64,000 nt of DNA from Rhizomicrobium sp. (GTDB lineage: Bacteria > Pseudomonadota > Alphaproteobacteria > Micropepsales > Micropepsaceae): contig JBBCGL010000001.1 in assembly GCA_037200385.1 (NCBI GenBank), positions 4,293,418 to 4,357,417 of the forward strand, given 5' to 3'. Below the pieces are notes generated by a model. That model had not been told where the DNA came from, searched no databases, and worked only from the letters and a program-made list of their open reading frames with translations. Position 1 is the first letter of the stretch. Every line of letters starts with the position of its first letter. This document shows positions 17,504-26,081 of the stretch, one piece after another. Both the position numbers and the translations under genes were made by a program.

Positions 17504-17980
17504 ATGACCACGATCCGTCCCGCCCGCCTGCCCGACGATCGGCCCGCGATGCTCGCCTTCATCGATGGCCTGCAGGCTTTCGAGCACAGAGTCGAGCCCA
17601 ACCGGCGGCTCGACGCCACGGTCGCGGCCGACCATCTCGCCGTGCTCGACAAGCGCCTCGCCGAACGGGGCGGCGCGGTCTTCATGGCGGAGGACGCCGG
17701 CGCGATCCTGGGCTGGGCCGTGGTCCATGCGGCGCAGGACGACATCTATGTCGTCGAGGCGCAGCGCCGCTTCGCCTATATCGCGGAGCTCTACCTGGTC
17801 GAGGCGGCGCGCGGCACGGGGTTGGGGCGCGACCTGATCGCGCGCTGCGAGGCCTGGGCCAAGGAGCACGGCATCGGCATCCTGCGGATCGGCGTGCTGG
17901 CGGACAATGCGCGCGCCCAAGACGTCTATCGGCAGGCCGGCTTCGCGCCCTATGCGCTGGAGCTGCGAAAGTATCTGTGA
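17504..17980 (+). CDS. GNAT family N-acetyltransferase
   Basis: 158 residues with the GNAT fold. Motif A reads AELYLVEAARGTGLGRDLIARCEAWA, where RGTGLG binds the acetyl-CoA pyrophosphate, followed by the C-terminal NARAQDVYRQAGFAPY. The substrate is unknown. It lies 57 bp after pntB on the same strand and ends before a strong bidirectional terminator. Confidence 0.85.
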   Translation: MTTIRPARLPDDRPAMLAFIDGLQAFEHRVEPNRRLDATVAADHLAVLDKRLAERGGAVFMAEDAGAILGWAVVHAAQDDIYVVEAQRRFAYIAELYLVEAARGTGLGRDLIARCEAWAKEHGIGILRIGVLADNARAQDVYRQAGFAPYALELRKYL

Positions 17981-18013
17981 CCTGACGGCTCGGCGGCGCG
18001 CGAACCGCAAAAA

Positions 18014-18043
18014 AAAAGGCCGCGGCTTTCGCCGCGGCCTTTT
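18014..18043. terminator. Bidirectional intrinsic terminator
   Basis: Hairpin with stem GGCCGCGGC / GCCGCGGCC and loop TTTC, flanked by an A run on the left and a T run on the right. It therefore works as a Rho-independent terminator for both the GNAT gene on the plus strand and the autotransporter gene on the minus strand, which converge here. Confidence 0.9.
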
Positions 18044-18063
18044 CCGTTTGGCTATGCCGTCGA

Positions 18064-21000
18064 TCAGAACTTGATCGACAGGCGGCCGGTCCAGGCGCCG
18101 TAGGAGACGTCTTCCCGGGTCTGCGCATCGTAGCGCGCCGACAGGGTCGCATCGGTCCCCAGCACGTCGCCGAGATCGAAATCGAGCCCGCCGCCCAGCT
18201 CCGCATAGGAGTGCTGCCGCGGGGCCATCTCGAACGTCATGATCGAGGACGGCGCCGCCGCAAAGGCGGCGTCGATCGCATTGGCGTGGCCGAAATTGTT
18301 CACCCAGAACCCATGGAAGTTCGGCGTGATATGCAGCATGTCCAGATCGAAGGTCGTCTGGGCGTCAAAGCCCAGCCGGCTCAGGATCGTCCGCTCGCCA
18401 TAGGAGTCGAAGGTCAAGGCCGGCGCGCCGCCGGTCTCGCTGAACGCATCCACATCCGCCTCGGCATATTGCAGGCTGACCGACGGCACGATCTTGAACG
18501 CAGCGTCGGACGCGTCGAACCGGAACGTCCGGCCGAAGTAGCCGCCGACCGACGGCGAGTCGCCGCCGGTGTGACCGGACAGGTCATAGCTCGTGGCGCC
18601 CACAATCGCGATGCGCCGCGACTGGATGGTCTGATGACCGTAGGACGCGAAGCCTTCGAGGATGTAGTCGTTGCCGAAGTCGTAGCGGCCATAGACCGCG
18701 CCCTGGATGGCGTTGGTCTGCAGCACCGCCGGACGCGACAACAGCGTCGCGGTGGCGTCCGAATAGCCGAACGAGACGCCGACCGTCAGGCCGCCGCCGG
18801 CCGCGATGTCGAGACCGCCGGCGATCACCAGGCCGTTCACCTTGGCCCGGCCGCCGCCGCCGCCGACCTCGACGCTGCCGTTCAGCGCGCTGCCCGAGAG
18901 GAAGCCGCCCAGGCCGGCCGGCAGATCCATCCACGTGTCGCTCGCGTCGTTCGGCGAGACCGCCGCGCCCGTGCCGGGCATGGCATTGCCGGCGCCCGGA
19001 TTGGTTGCGATGCCCATCCCCATGGCGACGAGCTGCTGCGACCCCGGCGAGGTGCCGCCGGCCGAGACCAGCGCCATCTTGAGGCCCTCGGCGTTGATGC
19101 TCAGGCCGGCGCTCTTGCTGTCGTCCGGCGTTCCGCCGACCTGGTAGAGACGCTGCCAGATCATGCTGTCGAGGTTGGACTGGATCATGTCCTCGACCAG
19201 CGGCGCGGCGCGTTCGGTGTCCGGCGCCAGGGTCTCGAAGTTTCCGATCGCCTGGATCAGCGCGCCGTCCGACAGCGTGTCCAACGCCTGGTAGATCGGC
19301 GCCAGGTCGTCGTAATGCGAGCCGCGCAGCGCGTCGAGCGCGCCGGCGATCGCCTTCTGGTCGGGTGTGCCGGCGCCGCCCATGAACTGGGCGAAGGTCT
19401 CGGCCTCGACCGTCAGGACCTCCTGCGTCACGCCGCCGACGACCTGCTGGGTCACCTTCGGATAGAGCAGGCCGACGAACGTGTCGGCAACCTCGTCGAA
19501 GCTGCCCGTCACCGCGCCGGTCGCGGTCAGGAAGACATGGGTGTCATGCCAGTGCGGCGTGGTCAGCGGCTCCGGCATCAGCGTGCCGCCCAGCGCGACA
19601 TCGCCGTTGACCGCCAGCACGTCCGTGGTGTTGTTGGTGATGTCGATCAGGGTCGTCGAACCCAGGCTCAGGCCCAGCGCCCCGTTGATCGTCAGCGTGC
19701 CGATCGTGCCGTTCGTGCCCGGCGCGACGGCGCCGATCAGGAACGAGGTGTCGCCGTTCACGACGCCGGTGCCCTCCAATATGCCGCCATACATGACCAC
19801 GCCGTTCGGGCTGTTGAGGACGCCGTTGACTTTCAGGTCGCCGGCGAAGGTCTGGGTGACGATGTTGGTCGTCAGGCTGGCGCCCGCCGCGATCGTCAGT
19901 CCGGTGGCCGCGCCGTTGATCGTCAGCTTGTCGACGGTGATGTCGGCGCCCGAAAGCGTCGTCGTGCCGTCGGCCGAGAGCGTGACGTCGTAATAGCGGG
20001 CCGGTGCGCCGGTCGTCGGGTCGCCGTCCGTGTTGTCGACCACGCGGCCGGGCGAGGCGCCGGGCGCGCCTTGCACGTCCTCGCCGTTCACGTCGTCGCC
20101 GACATGGGCGAAGCCTTCCGGATTCGTCCAATCGGACTGTGCGCTGGCGCTGGCCGAAGCGCCGCCGCCGCCGCCCGCCGCCGGGCAGGCGGACTGCACG
20201 GCGCTGAGATCACCCGAATTGAGCGCGGCAACGCTGACCTGCGCTGCGCCGCAATCCTGGCCGCCATTGGCGGCGATGAAGGATTGCACCAGGGCACGGA
20301 AGCCTTCGATGCCGAGACCGCCGCCGAACGGGCGCGAGCCGCTCCCCGCGACAGGCTGTGAGTCGGAGGGCGGACCGCCGGCCGGATTCGGCCCGGGCGC
20401 CGGCGAATGCTTGTTCTCCACGCCGGTCACGATGTTGATGCAGTCGTCGTAATAGCAGACCTCGCCGAAGCCGGCCGGCACGTCGGCCTCGCCCAGCGCC
20501 GCGGTGGTCGGCAGCGCGTTGATCGTGTTGCCGTTGCCGTCGACCGTCAGATAGGCCGGATCGAGCGCCATCTTGAAGGCGTCGATATCGGTCCAGCTAT
20601 GATCGCCGCCCGTGTTGGTGACGTATTTGTAGGGGTTGTTGGCGACGATCCAGTCCCAATACAGATAAAGCGGCTGGTAGAACGAGGTCGTGCCATAGGA
20701 CGAGCCGGGCTGCGCGCTCCCATAGAAGCGGTCGCCGCCCGAGAGCACCGCCGCGATGGTCGGCGAGGCGAAGGTGTTGTCGATGATCAGCGGTCCGCCC
20801 GAATCGCCCGGCGCCGTGATGCCTTCCTTGTCGTAGGCGGTGTCGTGGAAGATGTTGAAGTCGAAGACATTGGCGTCTGCGGTGTTGAATTTGGGGTCGT
20901 TGAAATCCATCATGTAGAGATTGGCGGGCAGGCCGTCCGGGTTGCCGAACAGAGCCGCGTCCTGGTCGTCCAGCGAGCCCAGCACGCTCACGACGTTCTC

Positions 21001-21681
21001 CGCGACGCGGCGCTTGAAGTCGATCGAGCCCTGGCCGTTGGTGCCGATGCCGTTGTCGCCATAGCCGACGATGGTGGCGTGCGCCGGCGCGGTCAGCGGG
21101 CTGAACAGCAGCGTCCAAGTCGGGATGTCGAGGGCCGGCGTGTCGAGGGCCGCCATCGCGATGTCGGACTGCAGGAAGTTGTTGCCGACGCCGATGGTGC
21201 AGCAATTCGTGTCGTAGACCACGAAGTTCGAATTGTAGGCGTGGTTCGCGACGTCGGTCTGGTACGCCGGGCCGCCGGCGACGCCGCTCAGCCAGTGGCC
21301 GATGGCCGAATTGCCGGCCGCGTTGTTGTTGGCGTTGAAGAAGAAGCCGATCGGCGAACCGCCGAACTTCGCGCCATAGGCCGTACCGGGCTGGAAGGCG
21401 TTTTCGTCGGCGTTCTCGTTCACGCAGTGGGACGCGAAGATCACCGTGCGCGGATTGATCAGCGACACGGTGCAGAGACCGATGAAGCCGTTTTGCTCGT
21501 CGATTACCATCTGGCCGACGCCGGTGACGTTGGTGGTGTCCACCACGTCCGCGGGCGTGTAGTTGTCGTTGATCACGATGGCGGCTGCCGGCGTGGAAAG
21601 TGCGGCAAAGCCGGCCAGAGCGGTTGCGCCAAGGAAGGCATTCCGGACGCCCGCCAGCTGGCGGCGGTTTCTGTTTGTCAT
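18064..21681 (-). CDS. Autotransporter with trypsin-like serine protease passenger
   Basis: 1205 residues from ATG 21681, preceded by an AGGGGAAC site; a longer frame upstream lacks a good start. Signal peptide (residues 1-33, ending TPAAA). The passenger begins with an S1-type protease: His in FASHCVN, Asp in SDIAMAALD, Ser in GDSGGPLII, so all three catalytic residues are present. A long Gly/Thr/Asn-rich region (about residues 430-790) looks like a beta-helix stalk with autotransporter-type strands. About the last 270 residues form the outer-membrane beta-barrel, ending in WTGRLSIKF with a terminal Phe. It probably presents or releases a protease at the cell surface. Confidence 0.9.
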   Translation of the reverse strand: MTNRNRRQLAGVRNAFLGATALAGFAALSTPAAAIVINDNYTPADVVDTTNVTGVGQMVIDEQNGFIGLCTVSLINPRTVIFASHCVNENADENAFQPGTAYGAKFGGSPIGFFFNANNNAAGNSAIGHWLSGVAGGPAYQTDVANHAYNSNFVVYDTNCCTIGVGNNFLQSDIAMAALDTPALDIPTWTLLFSPLTAPAHATIVGYGDNGIGTNGQGSIDFKRRVAENVVSVLGSLDDQDAALFGNPDGLPANLYMMDFNDPKFNTADANVFDFNIFHDTAYDKEGITAPGDSGGPLIIDNTFASPTIAAVLSGGDRFYGSAQPGSSYGTTSFYQPLYLYWDWIVANNPYKYVTNTGGDHSWTDIDAFKMALDPAYLTVDGNGNTINALPTTAALGEADVPAGFGEVCYYDDCINIVTGVENKHSPAPGPNPAGGPPSDSQPVAGSGSRPFGGGLGIEGFRALVQSFIAANGGQDCGAAQVSVAALNSGDLSAVQSACPAAGGGGGASASASAQSDWTNPEGFAHVGDDVNGEDVQGAPGASPGRVVDNTDGDPTTGAPARYYDVTLSADGTTTLSGADITVDKLTINGAATGLTIAAGASLTTNIVTQTFAGDLKVNGVLNSPNGVVMYGGILEGTGVVNGDTSFLIGAVAPGTNGTIGTLTINGALGLSLGSTTLIDITNNTTDVLAVNGDVALGGTLMPEPLTTPHWHDTHVFLTATGAVTGSFDEVADTFVGLLYPKVTQQVVGGVTQEVLTVEAETFAQFMGGAGTPDQKAIAGALDALRGSHYDDLAPIYQALDTLSDGALIQAIGNFETLAPDTERAAPLVEDMIQSNLDSMIWQRLYQVGGTPDDSKSAGLSINAEGLKMALVSAGGTSPGSQQLVAMGMGIATNPGAGNAMPGTGAAVSPNDASDTWMDLPAGLGGFLSGSALNGSVEVGGGGGRAKVNGLVIAGGLDIAAGGGLTVGVSFGYSDATATLLSRPAVLQTNAIQGAVYGRYDFGNDYILEGFASYGHQTIQSRRIAIVGATSYDLSGHTGGDSPSVGGYFGRTFRFDASDAAFKIVPSVSLQYAEADVDAFSETGGAPALTFDSYGERTILSRLGFDAQTTFDLDMLHITPNFHGFWVNNFGHANAIDAAFAAAPSSIMTFEMAPRQHSYAELGGGLDFDLGDVLGTDATLSARYDAQTREDVSYGAWTGRLSIKF

Positions 21682-21845
21682 GATGTTCCCCTGCAGGGGC
21701 GACCCCAAGTCGCCCATGGGGAGAACGCTAACAAACTTCACTGTGGCGTGAGTACCGCAATTCAAAAAAAATTCATCAAAATCGCAGCGAACTCAGGTGG
21801 ATAAGCAGAATTCTGTGTGCATTGAAATATTCAATCCGACATCAG

Positions 21846-21897
21846 CGGATATATCGAACAATATGTCTGCCTGTTCCGATGTTTACACGGATATATC
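21846..21897. promoter_or_regulatory. Paired GATATATC sites upstream of the autotransporter gene
   Basis: CGGATATATC occurs at 21846-21855 and again at 21888-21897, exactly 42 bp apart (four helical turns), in an AT-rich stretch between the EVE gene and the autotransporter gene. Each contains the palindrome GATATATC. The spacing fits two regulator dimers on one face of the DNA. No regulator can be named. Confidence 0.4.
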
Positions 21898-21908
21898 TTT
21901 GTTGGCTG

Positions 21909-22325
21909 TTACTTCAGCCCACCAAGCTTGCAGATATACGCCCATTCCTCGGGCTTGACCGGCTGGACCGACAGGCGCGCGGCCTTCACCAGCACCATGT
22001 CCTTGAGCTTGGGATCGGCCTTGACCTGTGCCAGCGTCACGGGCTTGGGGACGTCCTTGACCGCCTTCACATCGACGAGCCCGAACTTGCCGGTCTCGTC
22101 TGTGGGATCGGGGCGATATTCGCCGATGACGTCCACGATCCCGACGATCTGCTTCTCGTCGCCCGTGTGATAGAAGAAGCCGAGATCGCCCTTCTTCATC
22201 GCCTTCATATGCCCTGCCGCCTGATGGTTGCGCACCCCGCTCCACGGCTCGCCCTTGGCGCCGCGCTTTTTCTGCATCTCCCAGGAGAAGGTGTCGGCTT
22301 CGGTCTTGAACAGCCAATAGGCCAT
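21909..22325 (-). CDS. EVE domain protein
   Basis: 138 residues, starting MAYWLFKTEADTFSWEMQ and containing WSGVRNHQAAGHMKAMKKGD, GFFYHTG and IVGIVDVIGEYRPDPTD. These are the aromatic-cage segments of the EVE/PUA-like fold, which recognises modified bases in nucleic acids. A role in reading modified DNA or RNA is inferred from the family. It lies 11 bp after the YciI gene on the minus strand; gpsA, YciI and EVE genes together are, as I recall, a common alphaproteobacterial cluster. Confidence 0.88.
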   Translation of the reverse strand: MAYWLFKTEADTFSWEMQKKRGAKGEPWSGVRNHQAAGHMKAMKKGDLGFFYHTGDEKQIVGIVDVIGEYRPDPTDETGKFGLVDVKAVKDVPKPVTLAQVKADPKLKDMVLVKAARLSVQPVKPEEWAYICKLGGLK

Positions 22326-22336
22326 GGCACCCTCCG

Positions 22337-22627
22337 TCAAAGCTTGGCGTCGCAATGGTTGAACGTCGCCTTCCACGGCCGCACCTCGGAATGGGCGAAC
22401 AGCCCCGCCTTCACATAAGGATCGCCGGCGTGCCACGCCTTCGCGGCAGCGAGATCGGCGGCTTCGAAGATGATGAGGCTTCCCGCCATCTCGTCCTTCG
22501 CGTCGAGGAAGGGGCCGCCCAGGCGGATTACGCCGGTCTCGCGGGCATAGGCGAAATGCGCCTCGCGCGTCGCCAGGCGCAGGGCGAGCGCATTTTCCTT
22601 GTCGATGGCCGTGACGACGAACAGCAT
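22337..22627 (-). CDS. YciI family protein
   Basis: 96 residues of the YciI/YCII fold (dimeric alpha/beta ferredoxin-like). It has FVVTAIDKENALALRLATREAH with the conserved His, then GGPFLDAKDEMAGSLIIFEA and DPYVKAGLFAHSEVRPW. Some family members are hydrolases or dehalogenases using a His-Asp pair; the activity here is unknown. It lies 30 bp downstream of the SGNH gene and just upstream of the EVE gene, in the same direction. Confidence 0.85.
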   Translation of the reverse strand: MLFVVTAIDKENALALRLATREAHFAYARETGVIRLGGPFLDAKDEMAGSLIIFEAADLAAAKAWHAGDPYVKAGLFAHSEVRPWKATFNHCDAKL

Positions 22628-22657
22628 ATGGGTCTTCCTTCAATTCGATCCCGCCCT

Positions 22658-23503
22658 TTAGGGAGGATCAAGTCCGTGCGTCAATCTCGCCAGCAACACA
22701 GGCCGCAGAACGGTCCACACCTTGCGTTCCCAGTCCTTCTCGCCGGCCGCCTGATAATGGATGCCTTCGGGGTCGCCGCGAAGGACAAAGTTGCGGTCGC
22801 TGAGCGGCGCGGAGTCGATGAAGGCGCAGCCCTCGCCGCGCACCGCGCGTCCGACATCGGCGACGAACCGCGCATAGTCCGCTTCGGGCTTGGTCTTGAG
22901 CGCGGCCTGCGGCGGGCCGATCCAGATGCAGCGGCTGTGTCCGTCGGCGATCGCGTCCGCGAGGCGCCGGGCCTGCGCCAGATAGGTGTCGTAGAAGGCG
23001 CGGAAGGCGCCGGGCCGCGCCGTCAGCATGTTCGAGCCGAGCGAGACGATGGTGATCCGGGGCTTCACCCGCGCGACATAGTCGCCGAGCGCCAGGTAGC
23101 GGACCCGTCCCGGCCGGTCGAGCGGGCCGTGGTCGCGGGCGCAGTCGCCGGCGCCGTTGCAGCTGCGGATGCCGCAATAGGAAACGCCGCCGCGCATCCA
23201 GGTGGTGACGTCGGAACCGCAGGTCCAGAAGCTCCAGACGGTAAGCGGCCTGCCGCTGTGCGGGTCGGGCTCGGTGGAGAGCGAGCGATAAAGCTGGGCG
23301 CCGAAATAGCCGAGGCTTTCCGAATCACCGATCAGGAGGACGTCGGCGGGACGGATCCAGGCGTCGTCGACGATATTGGGATTGTCGGTGCGGTCCGGCT
23401 TCTCGCGCCCGGCCGCGGGCAGGAGCGCGCACAGCGCGACGACGCCCGCGACCAGCGCGCGGCCCCAGATCTTCTGCATGAGCCCCCACAAGCTCCAATT
23501 CAC
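22658..23503 (-). CDS. SGNH/GDSL-type hydrolase, exported
   Basis: 281 residues. A hydrophobic N-terminal segment (residues 12-30) suggests export or anchoring. SGNH block I is VLLIGDSESLGYFG with the nucleophile Ser, block III is VSLGSNML, and the C-terminal His is in GIHYQAAG. A cysteine-rich stretch (CGSDV, CGIRSCNGAGDC) suggests disulfides and periplasmic location. Likely an esterase or deacetylase acting on envelope glycans. The GTG start overlaps the gpsA stop (GTGA); an ATG 24 bp downstream is an alternative. It sits between gpsA and YciI. Confidence 0.75.
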   Translation of the reverse strand: MNWSLWGLMQKIWGRALVAGVVALCALLPAAGREKPDRTDNPNIVDDAWIRPADVLLIGDSESLGYFGAQLYRSLSTEPDPHSGRPLTVWSFWTCGSDVTTWMRGGVSYCGIRSCNGAGDCARDHGPLDRPGRVRYLALGDYVARVKPRITIVSLGSNMLTARPGAFRAFYDTYLAQARRLADAIADGHSRCIWIGPPQAALKTKPEADYARFVADVGRAVRGEGCAFIDSAPLSDRNFVLRGDPEGIHYQAAGEKDWERKVWTVLRPVLLARLTHGLDPP

Positions 23504-24516
23504 TCCGGCCTCAGCGGCCGGGACATCAATTTTTCCAAGGCCGCGCCCGCCGGCAAGGTACCGTCGAGCACGGCCGCTATCGCCTGCGCGATGGGCAGCT
23601 CGACGCCGTGCCGCTTGGCGCGCGCCACCAGCGCGGGCGCGGTCGCGACGCCTTCGGCCAGCGGCGCGCCGGGCGCGCGCAGTTCGTGCAGCGTTTCGCC
23701 GCGCCCCAGCTTCAAGCCGAAGGCGAAATTGCGCGAGGATGGGCTCGACGCGGTGAGCACCAGATCGCCGAGCCCCGACAGGCCCATCAGGGTCTCGGGG
23801 CGCGCGCCCATCGCCTCGCCCAGGCGCAGCAATTCGGCGAAGCTGCGCGCCAGCAGTGCGGCGCGGGCGCTTTCGCCCAGGCCCAATCCGTCGGCGATGC
23901 CGCAGCCGATCGCGTAGACGTTCTTGGCGGCGCCGCCCAGCGCCACACCAGTGAGATCGTCGCTGGCATAGGGCCGGAACTGCGCCTGCGCGAGGCTGGC
24001 CTGCAAGCGCTGTGCGATCTCGATCTGCGCCGCGGCGATGGTGACGGCGGTCGGCAAGCCCTTGGCGACGTCGCGCGCGAAGGACGGGCCGGAAAGGATC
24101 GCCGGCACGCCGTCCGGCGCCGCCTCGCGCAGCACTTCGGTGAGCAGCAGGCCGCTGCCGCGCTCGATCCCCTTGGCGCAGAGCAGGAGCGGGGTGCCGG
24201 GCGCGACGTGCGGGGCCAGCTGCGCGAGCACGGCACGCAGATGCTGCGCCGGAACCGCGATCAGCAGGGCGTCGGCACGGCAGGCCTGGGACAGATCGGC
24301 GGTTGCCGCCAGCGTCGCCGGCAGGGGAATCCCAGGCAGATAACGCGTATTGTCATGGCTCCGGTTGATCGAATCGACGACGGCCGATTCCCGTGCCCAC
24401 AGGAGGGACTTCCGCCCCGCCTGCGCCGCGACCAGCGCCAGGGCCGTCCCCCAAGCGCCACCTCCGATTGTCGTGATGGCGCTGTAAACCATTGGCATTC
24501 CGGAACTTTTTTCCAC
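23500..24516 (-). CDS. gpsA: Glycerol-3-phosphate dehydrogenase [NAD(P)+]
   Basis: Reduces dihydroxyacetone phosphate to sn-glycerol 3-phosphate for phospholipid synthesis. The Rossmann motif is TIGGGAWGTALA, followed by LLLCAKGIERGSG, ILSGPSFARDVAKGLPTAV, the catalytic-region GGAAKNVYAIGCGIADGLGLG and SGLGDLVLTASS. The length suits the family. The start is uncertain: a GTG at 24516, or ATG at 24492, which is closer to the usual N terminus. It is divergent from the TetR gene. Confidence 0.94.
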   Translation of the reverse strand: MEKSSGMPMVYSAITTIGGGAWGTALALVAAQAGRKSLLWARESAVVDSINRSHDNTRYLPGIPLPATLAATADLSQACRADALLIAVPAQHLRAVLAQLAPHVAPGTPLLLCAKGIERGSGLLLTEVLREAAPDGVPAILSGPSFARDVAKGLPTAVTIAAAQIEIAQRLQASLAQAQFRPYASDDLTGVALGGAAKNVYAIGCGIADGLGLGESARAALLARSFAELLRLGEAMGARPETLMGLSGLGDLVLTASSPSSRNFAFGLKLGRGETLHELRAPGAPLAEGVATAPALVARAKRHGVELPIAQAIAAVLDGTLPAGAALEKLMSRPLRPE

Positions 24517-24540
24517 AATCGGAGTTCCCGTCCTCGGTAA

Positions 24541-24586
24541 GAAGATTGAACGATTTGTTGATTATTCAGAAATCGTCATTATCTTC
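24541..24586. promoter_or_regulatory. Large dyad operator in the gpsA-tetR intergenic region
   Basis: Nested inverted repeats GAAGAT (24541-24546) / ATCTTC (24581-24586) and ACGATTT (24550-24556) / AAATCGT (24570-24576) form one near-symmetrical dyad in an AT-rich region between divergent starts. TetR proteins commonly bind such sites beside their own gene, so this is a good candidate operator for the downstream regulator, possibly also affecting gpsA. Confidence 0.55.
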
Positions 24587-24627
24587 TCCGGTACAAGAAG
24601 AAATTGCGCTTGGGTAGGGAACTGCAC

Positions 24628-25257
24628 ATGGCCGAAAAACACTCCGTCCGGGACTGCATCGTCGAAGCCGCGAAGAAACGATTCTCGCATTTCGGCTACG
24701 CCAAGACCACGATGGCCGAGGTCGCGGGCGACTGCGCGATGTCGCCCGGCAATCTCTATCGCTTCTTTCCCGGCAAGCTCGACATCGCCGAGGCGATCGC
24801 GACCGAGGATTACACCAAGCATCTGGAGCACCTGCGCAAGCTGGCCGTGGCGCCGGGCAGGAACGCCCGCGAGCGGCTGCACGACCTGCTGTTCGAAGAG
24901 CTGCGCCGCACCTATCACAAGCTGGAGAAGGATCCGCGCGCCCTCGACATGGCGCGGGTGATCAGCCAGGAGCGCCCGACCTTCGCCAATTGGATGCTCG
25001 AGAACGAGCGCAAGATCCTCGTCGAGTTGATGGTCGAGGCCGAGCGCCGCGGCGAGTTCACCATTGCCGACAAGGAATTCACCGCCGAGATGGTGCAGTC
25101 CGCCACCATGAAATTCCGTTATCCGCAGCTATGGACCAAGCTGACGCTGCCCAAGCTCGAGCGCGAGCTGGAGGGGGTGATGAATCTCCTGATCGATGGC
25201 CTCTGCCCGGTCCATGCCGCGGAATGCCGCAACGCCTCGCGTCAGGCGGCGGAGTAG
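24628..25257 (+). CDS. TetR family transcriptional regulator
   Basis: 209 residues from ATG 24628, preceded by AGGGA. N-terminal HTH: AAKKRFSHFGYAKTTMAEVAGDCAMSPGNLYRFFPGK, the classic TetR recognition region with a Tyr-Arg-Phe-Phe end. The rest is a helical ligand-binding domain with a C-terminal segment (FTAEMVQSATMKFRYPQLW) seen in several TetR subfamilies. Ligand and targets are unknown. It is divergent from gpsA across a 46-bp dyad. Confidence 0.88.
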   Translation: MAEKHSVRDCIVEAAKKRFSHFGYAKTTMAEVAGDCAMSPGNLYRFFPGKLDIAEAIATEDYTKHLEHLRKLAVAPGRNARERLHDLLFEELRRTYHKLEKDPRALDMARVISQERPTFANWMLENERKILVELMVEAERRGEFTIADKEFTAEMVQSATMKFRYPQLWTKLTLPKLERELEGVMNLLIDGLCPVHAAECRNASRQAAE

Positions 25258-25275
25258 CGCAGCCACGCGTCGCCC

Positions 25276-25388
25276 TTCGAGGCTCCGCCTCCGGCGGAGC
25301 ACCTCGGGGTGGCGCTCCGGGTTGATCCCGAAGCACCTCATATCTCGTCATGCTGAGGTGCGAGCCGAAGGCGAGCCTCGAAGCACGC
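25276..25388. repeat. Dispersed palindromic repeat (CTTCGAGGC family)
   Basis: Intergenic repeat with a hairpin CTCCGCC / GGCGGAG at its left end and, at 25346-25388, a 43-bp unit: CGTCATGCTGAGGTGCG, ten variable bases, then GAGCCTCGAAGCACGC. The same unit with the same spacing is found at 40541-40583, and an inverted half copy starts at 44645. It resembles REP-like elements of high-GC proteobacteria. Confidence 0.75.
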
Positions 25389-25435
25389 ACAACGGCACGC
25401 CTAGCTCCGGCCACAAACCCCGGCTAAGAAGCGCC

Positions 25436-26077
25436 ATGCGCCGCTTCCTCCTCGCCGTCCTCATCGCCGCCGCCTCGCCGCTCCTCATGGGCGCGGGGCA
25501 AGTGGCGCCGCAGCGCCATCTCGATTTGAGCGAAGCCGACCGCGCCGAACTCGATGCCGTCAGCGCCTATCTCAACGGCATCGCCACGCTCAAGGGCGGC
25601 TTCATGCAGCTCGATCCCAGCGGCAATGTCGTCGAAGGCGCGTTCTACATCTCCAAGCCCGGCAAGATGCGCTTCGAGTACCGGCCGCCCTCGCCGACGC
25701 TGATCGTCGCCGACGGCAGCACGGTCGCGGTCGCCAACAGGCGGTTGAACACCGTCGACCGCTATCCGTTGAACGACACGCCGCTCAGCCTGATCCTGAA
25801 CAACACGGTCGACATCCGCCACGATCCGCGCCTCCTGAGCGTCAGCCACGCCCAGGGCAGCCTCGTGATCTCGCTGCGCACCAGCCAGAATCGCAGCAAT
25901 GCGAATATCGCGCTGGTGTTCTCCGAGCCGGAATATGAGTTGCGGCAATGGAGCGTCGTCGACAACCAGGGCCTGACGACGACGGTGGCGGTGCGCAACC
26001 TGCAGCCCGGTGCCGTGCTGCCGGCGTCGCTGTTTGTGCTCCCCGACAAGAATTCGCTGCGTCGCCACCAGGATTAG
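25436..26077 (+). CDS. LolA-like outer membrane lipoprotein carrier
   Basis: 213 residues from ATG 25436 with a signal peptide (residues 1-21). The mature part follows the LolA pattern: VSAYLNGIATLKGGFMQLDPSGN, GAFYISKPGKMRFEYRPPSPTLIVADG, then TPLSLILNN and a C-terminal half with basic residues. LolA ferries lipoproteins through the periplasm to the outer membrane, so this is a probable housekeeping carrier, or a LolA-type relative. It ends 4 bp before the next gene in the same direction. Confidence 0.82.
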   Translation: MRRFLLAVLIAAASPLLMGAGQVAPQRHLDLSEADRAELDAVSAYLNGIATLKGGFMQLDPSGNVVEGAFYISKPGKMRFEYRPPSPTLIVADGSTVAVANRRLNTVDRYPLNDTPLSLILNNTVDIRHDPRLLSVSHAQGSLVISLRTSQNRSNANIALVFSEPEYELRQWSVVDNQGLTTTVAVRNLQPGAVLPASLFVLPDKNSLRRHQD

Positions 26078-26081
26078 TGCC

